A stretch of 64,000 nucleotides of DNA, taken from Winogradskya consettensis. Lineage in GTDB: Bacteria; Actinomycetota; Actinomycetes; Mycobacteriales; Micromonosporaceae. Every line of letters begins with the position of its first letter. Within the stretch, counting starts at the first letter, position 1. Shown here in pieces: positions 7,465-16,028 of this stretch. The notes beneath the pieces were generated by a model. The model did not search any database and was not told where the DNA came from. It saw only the letters and a program-made list of their open reading frames with translations. The stretch spans positions 109,249-173,248 of the forward strand of contig NZ_BOQP01000036.1 of assembly GCF_018332715.1 (NCBI RefSeq). The letters run 5' to 3'. Made by a program: the position numbers and the translations under genes.

Positions 7465-10116
7465 GTGAGCAGCGCAGACGTCGTGACGGAGCAGCCCAGG
7501 CGCCGGTGGCGGAGCCGCGGTGGGCTCGTCACCATCGGCACCGTGGTGGCGCTCGTCACCGGGCTCGGTCTCACCGTGCTCGGGCTCGGGTCGGCCGATC
7601 AGGCCGTGGCGAGCTTCGACGCCGCCTCGTGGGCGTGGAGCAAACCCAAGGGGGAGATCGCCCGGATCAACGGCGTGACCGCCCGGGTGGATACGCGTGT
7701 CGACGTTCCGCGGGCCCGCAGTCACCAGATGGAGGTCGCGCAGAACGACCGGTTCGTCATTCTGCGTGACGTGCAGACCGGCGTCGTCAGCACGATGGAC
7801 CTCACGTCGCTGCAGGAGGCCGCCACCAAGTGGGAGACCTCCGCGGGCATCGGTGTGCACGTCGCGCTCAACGACGACGCCGCCTTCGTCATCGACTCGG
7901 TGCAGGGCCAGATCCGTCAGCTCGACCCGCGCACGCTGACCCCGGTCGGTGAGCCGCTCAGCTACCCGCCGGGCATCGCCGGTGGGGTCTTCGACGGCAA
8001 GGGGCGGTTGTGGATCGCCGTGCCCACCGAGGGCACCGTCTCCGCGATCACGCCCGCCGCACTGCCCGACGATTCAGCGGCCGGTGGCGGTGGCTCCGCG
8101 ACGGCAGCAGGTCCTGCCCAGGTGCGCACCGAGGCGGTTGCCGAGGCGAGCCATGACCTGACGATCTCCACCCTCGAGGACGGCGTTGCCGTGCTCGACC
8201 GCACGACCAACGTGCTCACCACGATCGGGCCCAAGACCAAGACGACCGTCACCCTGCCGCTCGACGGGCCGGGGACGCTGCCCGAGCACACCGAGGGTGC
8301 GATCGTGCCGGTGACGGTGCCCGACTCGCGGCGCGTCTACGGCGTCAGCGGGGATACGACGATCGCCAACTTCGAGGTGCCCGGCGACGGCGAGATCACC
8401 GACCTGCAGCCCGCGGTGGCCTACAAGGGCTACTTCTACGTCGCCGACGAGGCCAGCGGCTCGGTGCACGTCTTCGACCAGGGCGGCGCGGAGCAGAAGG
8501 CGATCGGGTTCCAGAAGCCGGGCGGCCCGCTCGAGCTCGAGGTGCGGGAGAACTACCTGTTCATCAACGCGCCCGGCTCCGAGACGGCCCGGGTCGTCGA
8601 CGACTCGCACAAGGTGCGCACGGTCGACAAGTACGCCGACGACGTGCTCGGTGGCGACCCGCCGGAGACCCCGCCGGCGCCGCCGCCCGCCCCGCCCAAG
8701 CCGAAGAAGCCGACCACGAGCAAGCCTGGCGCGCCCAAGAACGTGCGGGCCGCCGCCGGCAACGCGGAGGTCCGGGTCACGTGGCAGGCCGCGGCCGACA
8801 ACGGCGCCGCAATCAGCCGTTACGTGGTCGAGGGTGCCGACAAGACGTTCCAGGTGGGAGCCGACCAGCGGTCGCTGGACGTCACCGGGCTCACCAACGG
8901 CGAGACGTACAAGTTCGCGGTGCACGCCGTGAACAAGAAGGGCGACGGGCCGGAGCGCACCAGCAACGCGGTCAAGCCGACCTCCGAGGTGCCCGATGCG
9001 CCCACGGTGCCCAGCGCCGAGGCGAAACCGGACGGCACGGTCGTGGTGAGCTGGCCCGCGGCGAACGGCCAGGGCCTGGAGATCAAGCGCTACACGGTGA
9101 CCGCGATCAGCGAGGGCGGCAGCGCCCCGATCGGCGACGTCACGGATGGCACGAGCCTGACGATCAAGGACGGCCAGCTCGAGTACGGCAAGCAGTACGC
9201 GTTCACCGTCGTCGCGGTCAACGAGCGGGGCGCCGGGTCGAAGGCGTCGCCGGTCAGCCCCAGCGTGGTGCCGTTCACCAAGCCTGGCCGCCCCGAGACC
9301 GTGGACGCCGCGACCGTCGGCGATCAGCCCGGCACCATCCAGGTCACCTGGTCGGCGCCGGCGGAGAACGGGCGGCCGCTGACGAAATACCTGGTCACCG
9401 CGGGCGGTAAGACGACCGAGGTCACCGAGACCAACGTGACGCTCAACGGCTTCGGCGAGGGCGAGAACGTCGCCGTCGAGGTCAAGGCGGTCAACGAGGC
9501 CGGCGAGGGCGAGGCCGGCACGGCGACTGCCAAGACGATCACGAAGCCGGTCGTCACCGTGACCGGGTCGTCGGCGACCTACAACACCGCGACGGTCTCC
9601 TTCACGGTTGACGCCGGCGGCGGCACGGCGACCTGCTCGATGTCCGCGTCGGGCGGCGGCGGGAGCGCGTCGGGCAGCTGCAGCAGCCTGAAGATCAGCA
9701 AACTGGACCCGAGCACGTCGTACACATTCACGGTGTCGGCGAAGAACGCCGCCGGGACGGTCACCAAGACCAAGGTCCAGAAGACGGCGGCGCTCTACGG
9801 CACCGCGACCTGCAACAACGGCGACAGCGGCGACCAGAAGACATACTGCGACAAGGACGTCGACGGGCGTAACGGCGACGAGATCTTCAGCGTCGCCTCG
9901 CAGGACGACGACAAGCAGGTGGGCTGGGCGAAACCCGGCACGCGGCTCGAGGCGTACTGCAAGAAGAAGGGGTCCTCGATCGACTCCTACGTCTACAACG
10001 ACAACAAGGTCTCGTCCTGGTGGATCCAGGTCAACTACAAAGGCAAGAACTACATCCCGTTCGCGTGGCTCAACCTCGACGGTGGCGACGATGTGAACGA
10101 CCTGCCCACCTGCTGA
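7465..10116 (+). CDS. Large surface protein with propeller-like and FN3 domains
   Basis: This 883-residue protein starts at a GTG preceded by GGGGAGG at 11 bases. A twin-basic N-terminus leads into one membrane anchor (VTIGTVVALVTGLGLTVLGL, about 28-47). Residues 55-400 contain repeated strand motifs reminiscent of a YVTN/propeller sensor. A Pro/Lys-rich hinge follows near 395-415, then about four FN3-like repeats (about 418-780; GAPKNVRAAAGNAEVRVTW opens the first). The Cys-containing C-terminal domain (CNNGDSGDQKTYC to the final C) looks SH3-like. It probably projects from the membrane into the cell wall. It is directly upstream of the MoxR gene (stop and start 8 bases apart), so they are one operon. 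Confidence 0.8.
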   Translation: MSSADVVTEQPRRRWRSRGGLVTIGTVVALVTGLGLTVLGLGSADQAVASFDAASWAWSKPKGEIARINGVTARVDTRVDVPRARSHQMEVAQNDRFVILRDVQTGVVSTMDLTSLQEAATKWETSAGIGVHVALNDDAAFVIDSVQGQIRQLDPRTLTPVGEPLSYPPGIAGGVFDGKGRLWIAVPTEGTVSAITPAALPDDSAAGGGGSATAAGPAQVRTEAVAEASHDLTISTLEDGVAVLDRTTNVLTTIGPKTKTTVTLPLDGPGTLPEHTEGAIVPVTVPDSRRVYGVSGDTTIANFEVPGDGEITDLQPAVAYKGYFYVADEASGSVHVFDQGGAEQKAIGFQKPGGPLELEVRENYLFINAPGSETARVVDDSHKVRTVDKYADDVLGGDPPETPPAPPPAPPKPKKPTTSKPGAPKNVRAAAGNAEVRVTWQAAADNGAAISRYVVEGADKTFQVGADQRSLDVTGLTNGETYKFAVHAVNKKGDGPERTSNAVKPTSEVPDAPTVPSAEAKPDGTVVVSWPAANGQGLEIKRYTVTAISEGGSAPIGDVTDGTSLTIKDGQLEYGKQYAFTVVAVNERGAGSKASPVSPSVVPFTKPGRPETVDAATVGDQPGTIQVTWSAPAENGRPLTKYLVTAGGKTTEVTETNVTLNGFGEGENVAVEVKAVNEAGEGEAGTATAKTITKPVVTVTGSSATYNTATVSFTVDAGGGTATCSMSASGGGGSASGSCSSLKISKLDPSTSYTFTVSAKNAAGTVTKTKVQKTAALYGTATCNNGDSGDQKTYCDKDVDGRNGDEIFSVASQDDDKQVGWAKPGTRLEAYCKKKGSSIDSYVYNDNKVSSWWIQVNYKGKNYIPFAWLNLDGGDDVNDLPTC

Positions 10117-10124
10117 GGACAATC

Positions 10125-11138
10125 GTGAGCACCCAGAACCAGCCGACCGAACCGATTCCGCCCCAGCACGTCCAGGGCTTCGCCACCATCGCGGCGCAGC
10201 TCGCCGATCGGATCGGCACGGTCGTGCTGGGCAAGCCCGAGGTCGTCCGGCTGGCCCTGACCGCGTTCTTCGCGCAGGGCCACGTGCTGCTCGAGGACGT
10301 GCCCGGCGTCGGCAAGACCACGCTGGCCCGGGCGATCGCGTCCGCGGTGCGCGGGCAGTGGCGGCGCATCCAGTTCACGCCCGACCTGCTGCCGTCCGAC
10401 GTCTCCGGCGTCACCATCTTCAACCAGGCGAGCCGCGGCTTCGAGTTCCACCCCGGCCCGGTCTTCGCCAACATCGTCATCGCCGACGAGATCAACCGGG
10501 CCTCCCCCAAGACCCAGTCGGCGCTGCTCGAGGTCATGGAGGAACGCCGGGTCACCGTCGACGGCGTGCCCCACCCGGTGCCGCAGCCGTTCCTCGTCGT
10601 CGCGACGCAGAACCCGGTCGAGATGGACGGCACCTACCGGCTCCCCGAGGCCCAGCTCGACCGGTTCCTCGTCAAGCTCTCGGTCGGCTACCCCTCCGAG
10701 GAGGTCGAGGTCGAGGTCCTGCGTGGCGCGGCGACCCGCTCCCCCGACACCCTCGAACCGGTCACCGACACCAACACCGTCGGCGAGATGGTCCGCATCG
10801 CGCTACGTGTGCACATCGCCGACGCGCTCTACACCTACGCCGTCCGCCTCGCCGCCGCCACCCGCGACCACCCGCAGGTCCGGGTCGGGGTCAGCCCCCG
10901 CGGCGTGATCGCCCTGACCCGCGCGGCGTCGGCCTACGCGCTGATCAACGGGCGCGGCTACGTGCTGCCCGAGGACTTCAAGGCCCTGATCGCCCCGGTC
11001 TTCGCCCACCGCATCCTGCTCTCACCGGACGCCCAACTGCGCGGCACCACCGCCACCGAGGTCCTCGACGACGCGGTCCGCTCGGTCCCGGTCCCCCTCC
11101 CCGACAATTCCCAGGCGGCCACCCGGACCGCCCCGTGA
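10125..11138 (+). CDS. MoxR-family AAA+ ATPase
   Basis: This 337-residue AAA+ ATPase has Walker A EDVPGVGKTTLARAIA near 55-70, Walker B and sensor region IVIADEINRASPKTQSALLE near 118-138, and the MoxR signature ATQNPVEMDGTYRLPEAQLDR. MoxR proteins act as chaperone-like ATPases that mature partner proteins, often encoded next to DUF58 and transglutaminase genes as here. The GTG at 10125 has GAGG seven bases upstream and lies just after the previous stop. Upstream in-frame codons overlap the FN3 gene and are not conserved-looking. Its stop codon is inside the first copy of a 39-bp tandem repeat. Confidence 0.92.
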   Translation: MSTQNQPTEPIPPQHVQGFATIAAQLADRIGTVVLGKPEVVRLALTAFFAQGHVLLEDVPGVGKTTLARAIASAVRGQWRRIQFTPDLLPSDVSGVTIFNQASRGFEFHPGPVFANIVIADEINRASPKTQSALLEVMEERRVTVDGVPHPVPQPFLVVATQNPVEMDGTYRLPEAQLDRFLVKLSVGYPSEEVEVEVLRGAATRSPDTLEPVTDTNTVGEMVRIALRVHIADALYTYAVRLAAATRDHPQVRVGVSPRGVIALTRAASAYALINGRGYVLPEDFKALIAPVFAHRILLSPDAQLRGTTATEVLDDAVRSVPVPLPDNSQAATRTAP

Positions 11139-11482
11139 CCCGGCCGTCTTCCTCGGACTCCCGGGGAGCCGGCGTAACCCGGCCGTCTTCCTCGGGCGCG
11201 CGGGAAGCGGGCGTAACCCGGGCGTCTTCCTCGGGCGCGCGGGGAGCGGGCGTGACCCGGGCGCCTTCCCCGGGCGCGCGGGGAGCAGGCATGACACGAC
11301 CCTCTTCCCCGGCGCACAGGGAGCGGGCGTGACGCGGCCGCCTTCCCCGAGCTCTCGGGGAACGGGCACGACACGGCCGCCTTCCCCGGCTCACGGGGAG
11401 CAGGCGTGACGGGGCCGTCGTCCTCGGGCACACAGGGAGCGGGCGTGACGCGGCCGTCTTCCTCGGGTGCGCGGGGAGCGGG
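11134..11482 (+). repeat. Nine tandem copies of a 38-39 bp repeat between moxR and DUF58
   Basis: Copies start at 11134, 11173, 11212, 11251, 11290, 11328, 11367, 11405 and 11444. Seven are 39 bp and two (fifth and seventh) are 38 bp, so no single frame crosses the array. The consensus runs CGTGACCCGGCCGTCTTCC, then TCGGGCGCGCGGGGAGCGGG. Each copy has a GGGGAGC followed about seven bases later by the GTG that opens the next copy. The first copy contains the moxR stop, and the last supplies the ribosome site of the DUF58 gene. Where the frame is open it would read V-T-R-P-S-S-S-G-A-R-G-A-G. Confidence 0.9.
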
Positions 11483-11486
11483 TGTG

Positions 11487-12620
11487 ATGCGGCTTCGGGG
11501 GGTTACCGCTCGGGGGGTCGGGGTGGTGGTTGCGGCTGTGGGGTTGCTGGGGGTCGGGTTCCGGTTCGGGTATCCGGATCTGGCGTTGCTCGGGGCGGCG
11601 GCTGCGATCGCGGTGGGGTGCGGGGTGGTGTTCGCGGTGTGGCGGCCACGGCTCGGGGTGGAACGGGTGGCGGAGCCGGATCGGGTCGGGCGGGGTGAGC
11701 CGGCGGCGATGACGCTGACCGTGCGGAACACCAGCAAGGTGCGGGCGGCGAATCTGGTGGCGACCGACCGGGTGGGGTCGGCGGCTGTGCCCGTGCCGTT
11801 GCTGCGGTTGCGGCCGGGGCGGGACACCACCGTGGGTTATCCGGTGCCGACCAGCAGGCGCGGCGTGGTTCAGGTGGGGCCGCTGCGGGTCACGCGGACG
11901 GATCCGCTGGGGTTGCTCACGTTGTCGCGTACCTATGGTGGGACTGCTGAGGTTTGGGTGCATCCGCGGATCCATCAGCTGCGGGCGGTGCCGGCGGGGA
12001 TGTCGCGGAGCCTGGACGGGCGGGTCGACAAGGTGCCGCAGGGGACGATCACGTTCGACTCGCTGCGTGAATACGTTGTCGGGGACGAGTTGAAGCGGGT
12101 GCACTGGCGTAGTTCGGCGAAGGTCGGCGAGCTCATGGTGCGCGAACAGCTCGACACCAGCGAGCCCACCATCATCGTGCTGCTCGACGATCGGGCCGGG
12201 GCGCATCCGGGGCGCGAGCCCGAGTCGTTCGAGGCCGCGTGTGAGGCCGCCGCGTCGATCATCGCCGCCGCCGTGCGGGAGGACCTGCCCATCGCGCTGC
12301 ACCTGGTCTCCGGGCACGCGAAGGGACCGTTCCTTGACGTCCTCACCCAGGCTGAGCTGCGGGAGGGCGATCTCACCACGACCGTACGCAGTCTGCGGCA
12401 GAACCGGGTCGGGGACACGCTCGTCTACCTGACCGGGCCTGGCGGGCGCGGCGATCTCAGCGCGGTGAGCGGGTTGAAGGGGGCGTACCCGGTCGTGATC
12501 GCGGGGCTGTTCGGCGATCCGGACGCTGCCCCGGTGTCGGCCGGCGGCGCGATGATCGTGATCGAGGCGGAGGACGGGGAGCAGTTCGCCGGGGCGTGGG
12601 ACGGGGTGCGCGGGTGGTGA
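11487..12620 (+). CDS. DUF58 domain membrane protein
   Basis: The 377-residue protein has two N-terminal membrane helices (residues about 8-50). Immunoglobulin-like strands follow, then the DUF58 signature VGDELKRVHWRSSAKVGELMVRE in the middle, and a vWA-like C-terminal half (PTIIVLLDDRAG). DUF58 proteins accompany MoxR ATPases and TgpA-type transglutaminases and are thought to work with them at the membrane. I place the start at the ATG at 11487, eight bases after GGGGAG of the last repeat copy. The open frame extends back into repeat copies 8 and 9. Its TGA overlaps the next gene's GTG (GTGA), indicating translational coupling. Confidence 0.88.
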   Translation: MRLRGVTARGVGVVVAAVGLLGVGFRFGYPDLALLGAAAAIAVGCGVVFAVWRPRLGVERVAEPDRVGRGEPAAMTLTVRNTSKVRAANLVATDRVGSAAVPVPLLRLRPGRDTTVGYPVPTSRRGVVQVGPLRVTRTDPLGLLTLSRTYGGTAEVWVHPRIHQLRAVPAGMSRSLDGRVDKVPQGTITFDSLREYVVGDELKRVHWRSSAKVGELMVREQLDTSEPTIIVLLDDRAGAHPGREPESFEAACEAAASIIAAAVREDLPIALHLVSGHAKGPFLDVLTQAELREGDLTTTVRSLRQNRVGDTLVYLTGPGGRGDLSAVSGLKGAYPVVIAGLFGDPDAAPVSAGGAMIVIEAEDGEQFAGAWDGVRGW

Positions 12621-14989
12621 GGGTTCTGCGCGCTGCGGTCGTACCCGTCGTGCTGGTGCTGTTGATCTCGCTTGCCGGGGTGGTGCTCGGGCGGATCTAT
12701 GCGGACGAGCTGCTCGTGCGCGTGGTTGCCGGGGCGGCGTTGGGCTCTGTCGGGGTCGGGGTGGCCGCGCGGCGCTTGCCGTCGTGGGCGATCGCTCCGC
12801 TGTCGGTGGTGGCGCTGGCGGCGTACACCACCTGGGCTTTGAAGCTGGCTGCCGACCGCGCGGGCCTCACCGATCCGCTTCTCCAGATCGTCACCGATGC
12901 GCTGCGTAACGGGATTCCGCGGCTGCTGACCGCCATGATCCCTGTGGAGTCCACACCGGACACCGTGGTGGTGCCGGTGGTTGCGGCGTGGCTTGCCGGG
13001 CTGCTCGGGGGTGAGGTCGCGCTGCGGTCGCGGCGGGTGCTGCTGGGGGTCGTGCCTGCGGCTGTGCTGTACGGCGGGGCGCTGTATGTGGTCGGGCCCA
13101 ACGCGGGCAGCGCCGGATGGCCGACGCTCGCGTTTGCGGGGCTTGTCGTGCTCGCGCTGGCGGTCACTGCGCGTTCCGGGCTTTCGGAAAGCGGGCTTTC
13201 CGGGGGCGGAACTGGGCTTTCCGGGGGCGGTTCTGCTTCGGAGAGCGTGCCGCGGGCGGCGAGGGTGCGGACGGTTGCGGGGGCGGCGCTCGGGCTGGTG
13301 GTGGTCGTCGGGCTGGTTGCGGCGGTCGGGCCGTGGGTTGGTACGCGTGTGTCGGCTACCCCGGTGGATCCGCGACGGTACGTGCAGCCGCCGCAGGTCG
13401 ACAGTCTCGACGAGAGTCCGCTGAACCGGATCTCGGGGTGGGCACTCGCTCCGCAGCAGAAACTGCTCGACGTGGGGGCGAGTGGGAACGGGAAGGGCAC
13501 GACGCGGTTGCGGCTGGCGGTGCTGCCCGACTACGACGGGATCACCTGGCGGGTCGGGGCCACCTATCGCAACGCGGGGCGGGTGCTGCCCACTCCGGCG
13601 GCGCTGACGGATGCGCCGTCCACCCACGTCACGCAGCAGATCACGGTGCGAGAGTTGACCGGGCGGCTGCTTCCGGTGGTGCCGACGCCGACGGGTGTGG
13701 ACGGTACGAGGATCGCGTACGACGCGACGACCGGCACCGTGATCCGGCCGGAGTCGTTGACGCCGGGGCTCGCGTACACCGTCACCTCCGACGTGCCGGA
13801 TCCCGACCTGAACCTGCTGCCCACCGCCGACGTGCCGAGCGGCGACGCGGTGGCGCGCTTCCTCAAGGTGGGCACGGGGGTGCCGGAGCAGATCTCGCGG
13901 CTGTCCGAGCAGCTCGCGGATGGCAACGGCGCCGCCTACGACCGGGCCGCCGCGATCGAGACGTTCCTGGCCGAGCACTACAAGCAGGTCGCGGACGCGC
14001 CGAGCGGGCATGCGTACCCCAATCTGGAGTATTTCCTGTTCGGGCCGCGTGACCAGGGCGGCCAGGCCGGGACGTCGGAGCAGTTCGCGGCATCGTTCGC
14101 GCTGCTGGCGCGGCTCACCGGGCTGCCGTCGCGGGTAGTGGTCGGCTTCAACGCGCCGCGCAAGGGCGGCACGGTCACCGGCGGCGACGCGATCGCCTGG
14201 CCGGAGGTGCTCTTCGACGACCTCGGCTGGGTGGCGTTCGACCCGATGCCCAAGAGCGACGAGTCGCCCCGGCCGGTCGAGGAGGACTTCACGTCGAAGC
14301 CCTCCGAGCCGCCGCCCACGTCCGAGGCGCCACCGGTGAAGGACACGCCGAGCGCGTCGGCGGCGGCTGTTCTGGCGGAGCCTCCCGCGGCAGGCCGGGG
14401 TGGCGCTTCCGCTGTTGCGGTTGCTTCGGGGGTGTCCGGATCGGTGCTGGTGCTGGTGGTGGCCGCTGGGCTTGCTGTGGTGCTCATGCGGCGGGGGCTG
14501 CGACGGCGGCGGTTGACCGGTGGCGCTCCGGATCAGCGAATCAATGGGGCTTGGCTGGAATTCACGGATGCGCTGCGGCTGGCCGGGCGACCGGTGCCCC
14601 GGCATCTCGCCGCGGCCGAGGTCGCCGAATTCGCCGCGGGCCAGCAAGCAGCGGCTCCGGATCCGGCGGGAGCGGCAGGAGCGGCAGGGCCAGCAGGGTC
14701 GGCGGGAAATGCTGGGGACTTTGGGAACGCTGGGGACGCCGGGACGCTGGGGTGGGTGCGGGCTGCCGCGCCGCCGCCGCTGGGGGGTGGGCTGCCCGCG
14801 CTCGATGAGCTCGTGGGTGCGGTGAACACCGTGGCGTTCGCGCCGGGGGCCGCGGATGACGGGCAGGCTTCGCGGGCGGGTGACCAGGCTGTCGCGTACG
14901 CGGAAGGGCTGCGGTCCCAGCGGTCCTGGTGGCGGCGGGCCTGGTGGAGCGTTCATCCGGGGCCGTTGCGCTGGGATCGCCGCCGATAG
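12617..14989 (+). CDS. TgpA-like transglutaminase-fold membrane protein, catalytic residues missing
   Basis: This 790-residue protein has a multi-helix N-terminal membrane region (about 1-180), a periplasmic-side transglutaminase-like domain (about 410-560), another membrane helix near 610-630 and a soluble C-terminal DUF4129-like tail. In active members the core reads G-x-C-x-x-F-A, then H-A-W-x-E-V, then D-P. Here these are GTSEQFA (Ser487 for Cys), DAIAWPEV (Ile526 for His) and FDPMP (Asp542 kept). Spacing between the three positions is normal, so the alignment looks sound and the enzyme is probably inactive. The GTG overlaps the DUF58 stop. A Gly/Ala/Asn-rich insertion lies near residues 685-715. 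Confidence 0.85.
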   Translation: MRVLRAAVVPVVLVLLISLAGVVLGRIYADELLVRVVAGAALGSVGVGVAARRLPSWAIAPLSVVALAAYTTWALKLAADRAGLTDPLLQIVTDALRNGIPRLLTAMIPVESTPDTVVVPVVAAWLAGLLGGEVALRSRRVLLGVVPAAVLYGGALYVVGPNAGSAGWPTLAFAGLVVLALAVTARSGLSESGLSGGGTGLSGGGSASESVPRAARVRTVAGAALGLVVVVGLVAAVGPWVGTRVSATPVDPRRYVQPPQVDSLDESPLNRISGWALAPQQKLLDVGASGNGKGTTRLRLAVLPDYDGITWRVGATYRNAGRVLPTPAALTDAPSTHVTQQITVRELTGRLLPVVPTPTGVDGTRIAYDATTGTVIRPESLTPGLAYTVTSDVPDPDLNLLPTADVPSGDAVARFLKVGTGVPEQISRLSEQLADGNGAAYDRAAAIETFLAEHYKQVADAPSGHAYPNLEYFLFGPRDQGGQAGTSEQFAASFALLARLTGLPSRVVVGFNAPRKGGTVTGGDAIAWPEVLFDDLGWVAFDPMPKSDESPRPVEEDFTSKPSEPPPTSEAPPVKDTPSASAAAVLAEPPAAGRGGASAVAVASGVSGSVLVLVVAAGLAVVLMRRGLRRRRLTGGAPDQRINGAWLEFTDALRLAGRPVPRHLAAAEVAEFAAGQQAAAPDPAGAAGAAGPAGSAGNAGDFGNAGDAGTLGWVRAAAPPPLGGGLPALDELVGAVNTVAFAPGAADDGQASRAGDQAVAYAEGLRSQRSWWRRAWWSVHPGPLRWDRRR

Positions 14990-15068
14990 GGATGTAAACC
15001 ACTCGTGTCAGGTATTACATTTCGCCCGGATCGGAAATGCTGCGTCCTACAGGCGGTTGCATAGAGAC

Positions 15069-15737
15069 ATGACGACTGTTGGTTTCATCGGAAGTGGCCT
15101 GATCGGTAGCAGGGTGGCGAAGCTCGCGGTCGCGGCGGGCTACGACGTGGTGGTGAGCAATTCGCGCGGGCCCGAGACGCTTGCGGAGCTGACCGCTGAG
15201 CTGGGCCCGAAGGCGCGCGCGGCGACCGCCGTGGAGGCTGCCGAGGCCGGGGACATCGTGGTGGTGAGCGTGCCGTTCAAGGCGTACCCGGAGCTGCCCG
15301 TCAAGGAGCTCGCCGGCAAGGTCGTGCTCGACACCAACAACTACTACGCGCAGCGTGACGGGGACTTCCCCGCGATCGACAGCGGCGAGACCACCAGCGC
15401 CGAGCTGGAGCAGAAGTACCTCGCCGGGTCGCACCTGGTGAAGGTGTTCAACAACATCAACTTCAAGCACCTGGCCGCGCTGCCCCGTCCGGCGGGCGCC
15501 GCGGACCGCTCCGCGCTGACGATCGCCGGTGACGACGCCGCGGCAAAGCGGACCACGACGGAGTTCCTCGACGCGATCGGCTACGACACGTACGACGTCG
15601 GCCCGCTGTCCGAGAGCTGGCGCTTCGAGCCCAACACGCCCGCGTACGGCATCCCCTACGGCGGTTACGCGGACTCCGACAGCACCCCGGCCGGCGTCGA
15701 CGCCATCAAGACCGCCGTGGACGCGGCCAAGCGCTGA
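15069..15737 (+). CDS. NADPH-dependent F420 reductase-like oxidoreductase
   Basis: The 222-residue protein starts MTTVGFIGSGLIGSRVAKLA with the G-x-G-x-x-G dinucleotide-binding loop at 8-13. It continues with VVVSNSRGPETLAELTAELG and DIVVVSVPFKAYPELP, the pattern of the F420H2:NADP oxidoreductase family (predicted NADP-binding domain). VVLDTNNYYAQRDG and LVKVFNNINFKHL are also family hallmarks. In actinobacteria such proteins exchange hydride between NADPH and F420, but some members have other substrates. The ATG at 15069 is used. The longer open frame upstream overlaps the transglutaminase end and lacks resemblance. A 163-nt hairpin lies just downstream. Confidence 0.82.
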   Translation: MTTVGFIGSGLIGSRVAKLAVAAGYDVVVSNSRGPETLAELTAELGPKARAATAVEAAEAGDIVVVSVPFKAYPELPVKELAGKVVLDTNNYYAQRDGDFPAIDSGETTSAELEQKYLAGSHLVKVFNNINFKHLAALPRPAGAADRSALTIAGDDAAAKRTTTEFLDAIGYDTYDVGPLSESWRFEPNTPAYGIPYGGYADSDSTPAGVDAIKTAVDAAKR

Positions 15738-15793
15738 TTGCCGGTGGTAGACACGCGCTGATGCCAGTGGCGTTCGGGCGCGGATCGCTGAAT

Positions 15794-15956
15794 GTTGCGC
15801 CGGACACCGGTATGCGACAACTTTCTGCGATGTTCTTCGTCAAATCCGGCCAATCGTGTCTGACAGCAGAACATGTGTTTCCCGCTCAGACGTGATCGGC
15901 CCACGTTTGACACCTGACGACGCAGAAGGTTGCGGCATAGCCGGCTTCGGCGCAAC
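15794..15956 (+). repeat. 163-nt imperfect inverted repeat (long hairpin)
   Basis: The left arm (15794-15867) pairs with the right arm (15884-15956) over nearly its full length, around a 16-nt loop at 15868-15883. The outer 8 bases (GTTGCGCC / GGCGCAAC) pair perfectly. TTTCTGCG / CGCAGAA, GTCAAA / TTTGAC, GGCC / GGCC and GTCTGA / TCAGAC blocks follow, broken by small mismatches and bulges. It fills the gap between the F420 reductase-like gene and the OYE gene. It could be a small non-autonomous mobile element (MITE or REP-like), a structured RNA or a transcript-processing signal. No coding potential is seen. Confidence 0.8.
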
Positions 15957-16028
15957 TTCGTGCCCATGGCCAGCTCCTGCCACCTTCGCCGCCCGCTGTA
16001 AGCCCATCAAAGCCAGGGAGCTTCACCG

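Noticed and set aside
8074..10122. 682-codon minus-strand open frame
   Set aside because: It mirrors the FN3 protein gene; the sense strand has FN3 repeats and a ribosome site, the antisense frame only Arg/Gly/Val-rich composition.
11134..11482. CRISPR-like array at the moxR repeats
   Set aside because: Repeats are head-to-tail with no unique spacers and no cas genes are nearby; the same holds for 61555-61768.
12425..14956. 843-codon minus-strand open frame
   Set aside because: Antisense to the TgpA-like gene. Arg/Pro-rich composition typical of high-GC shadow frames.
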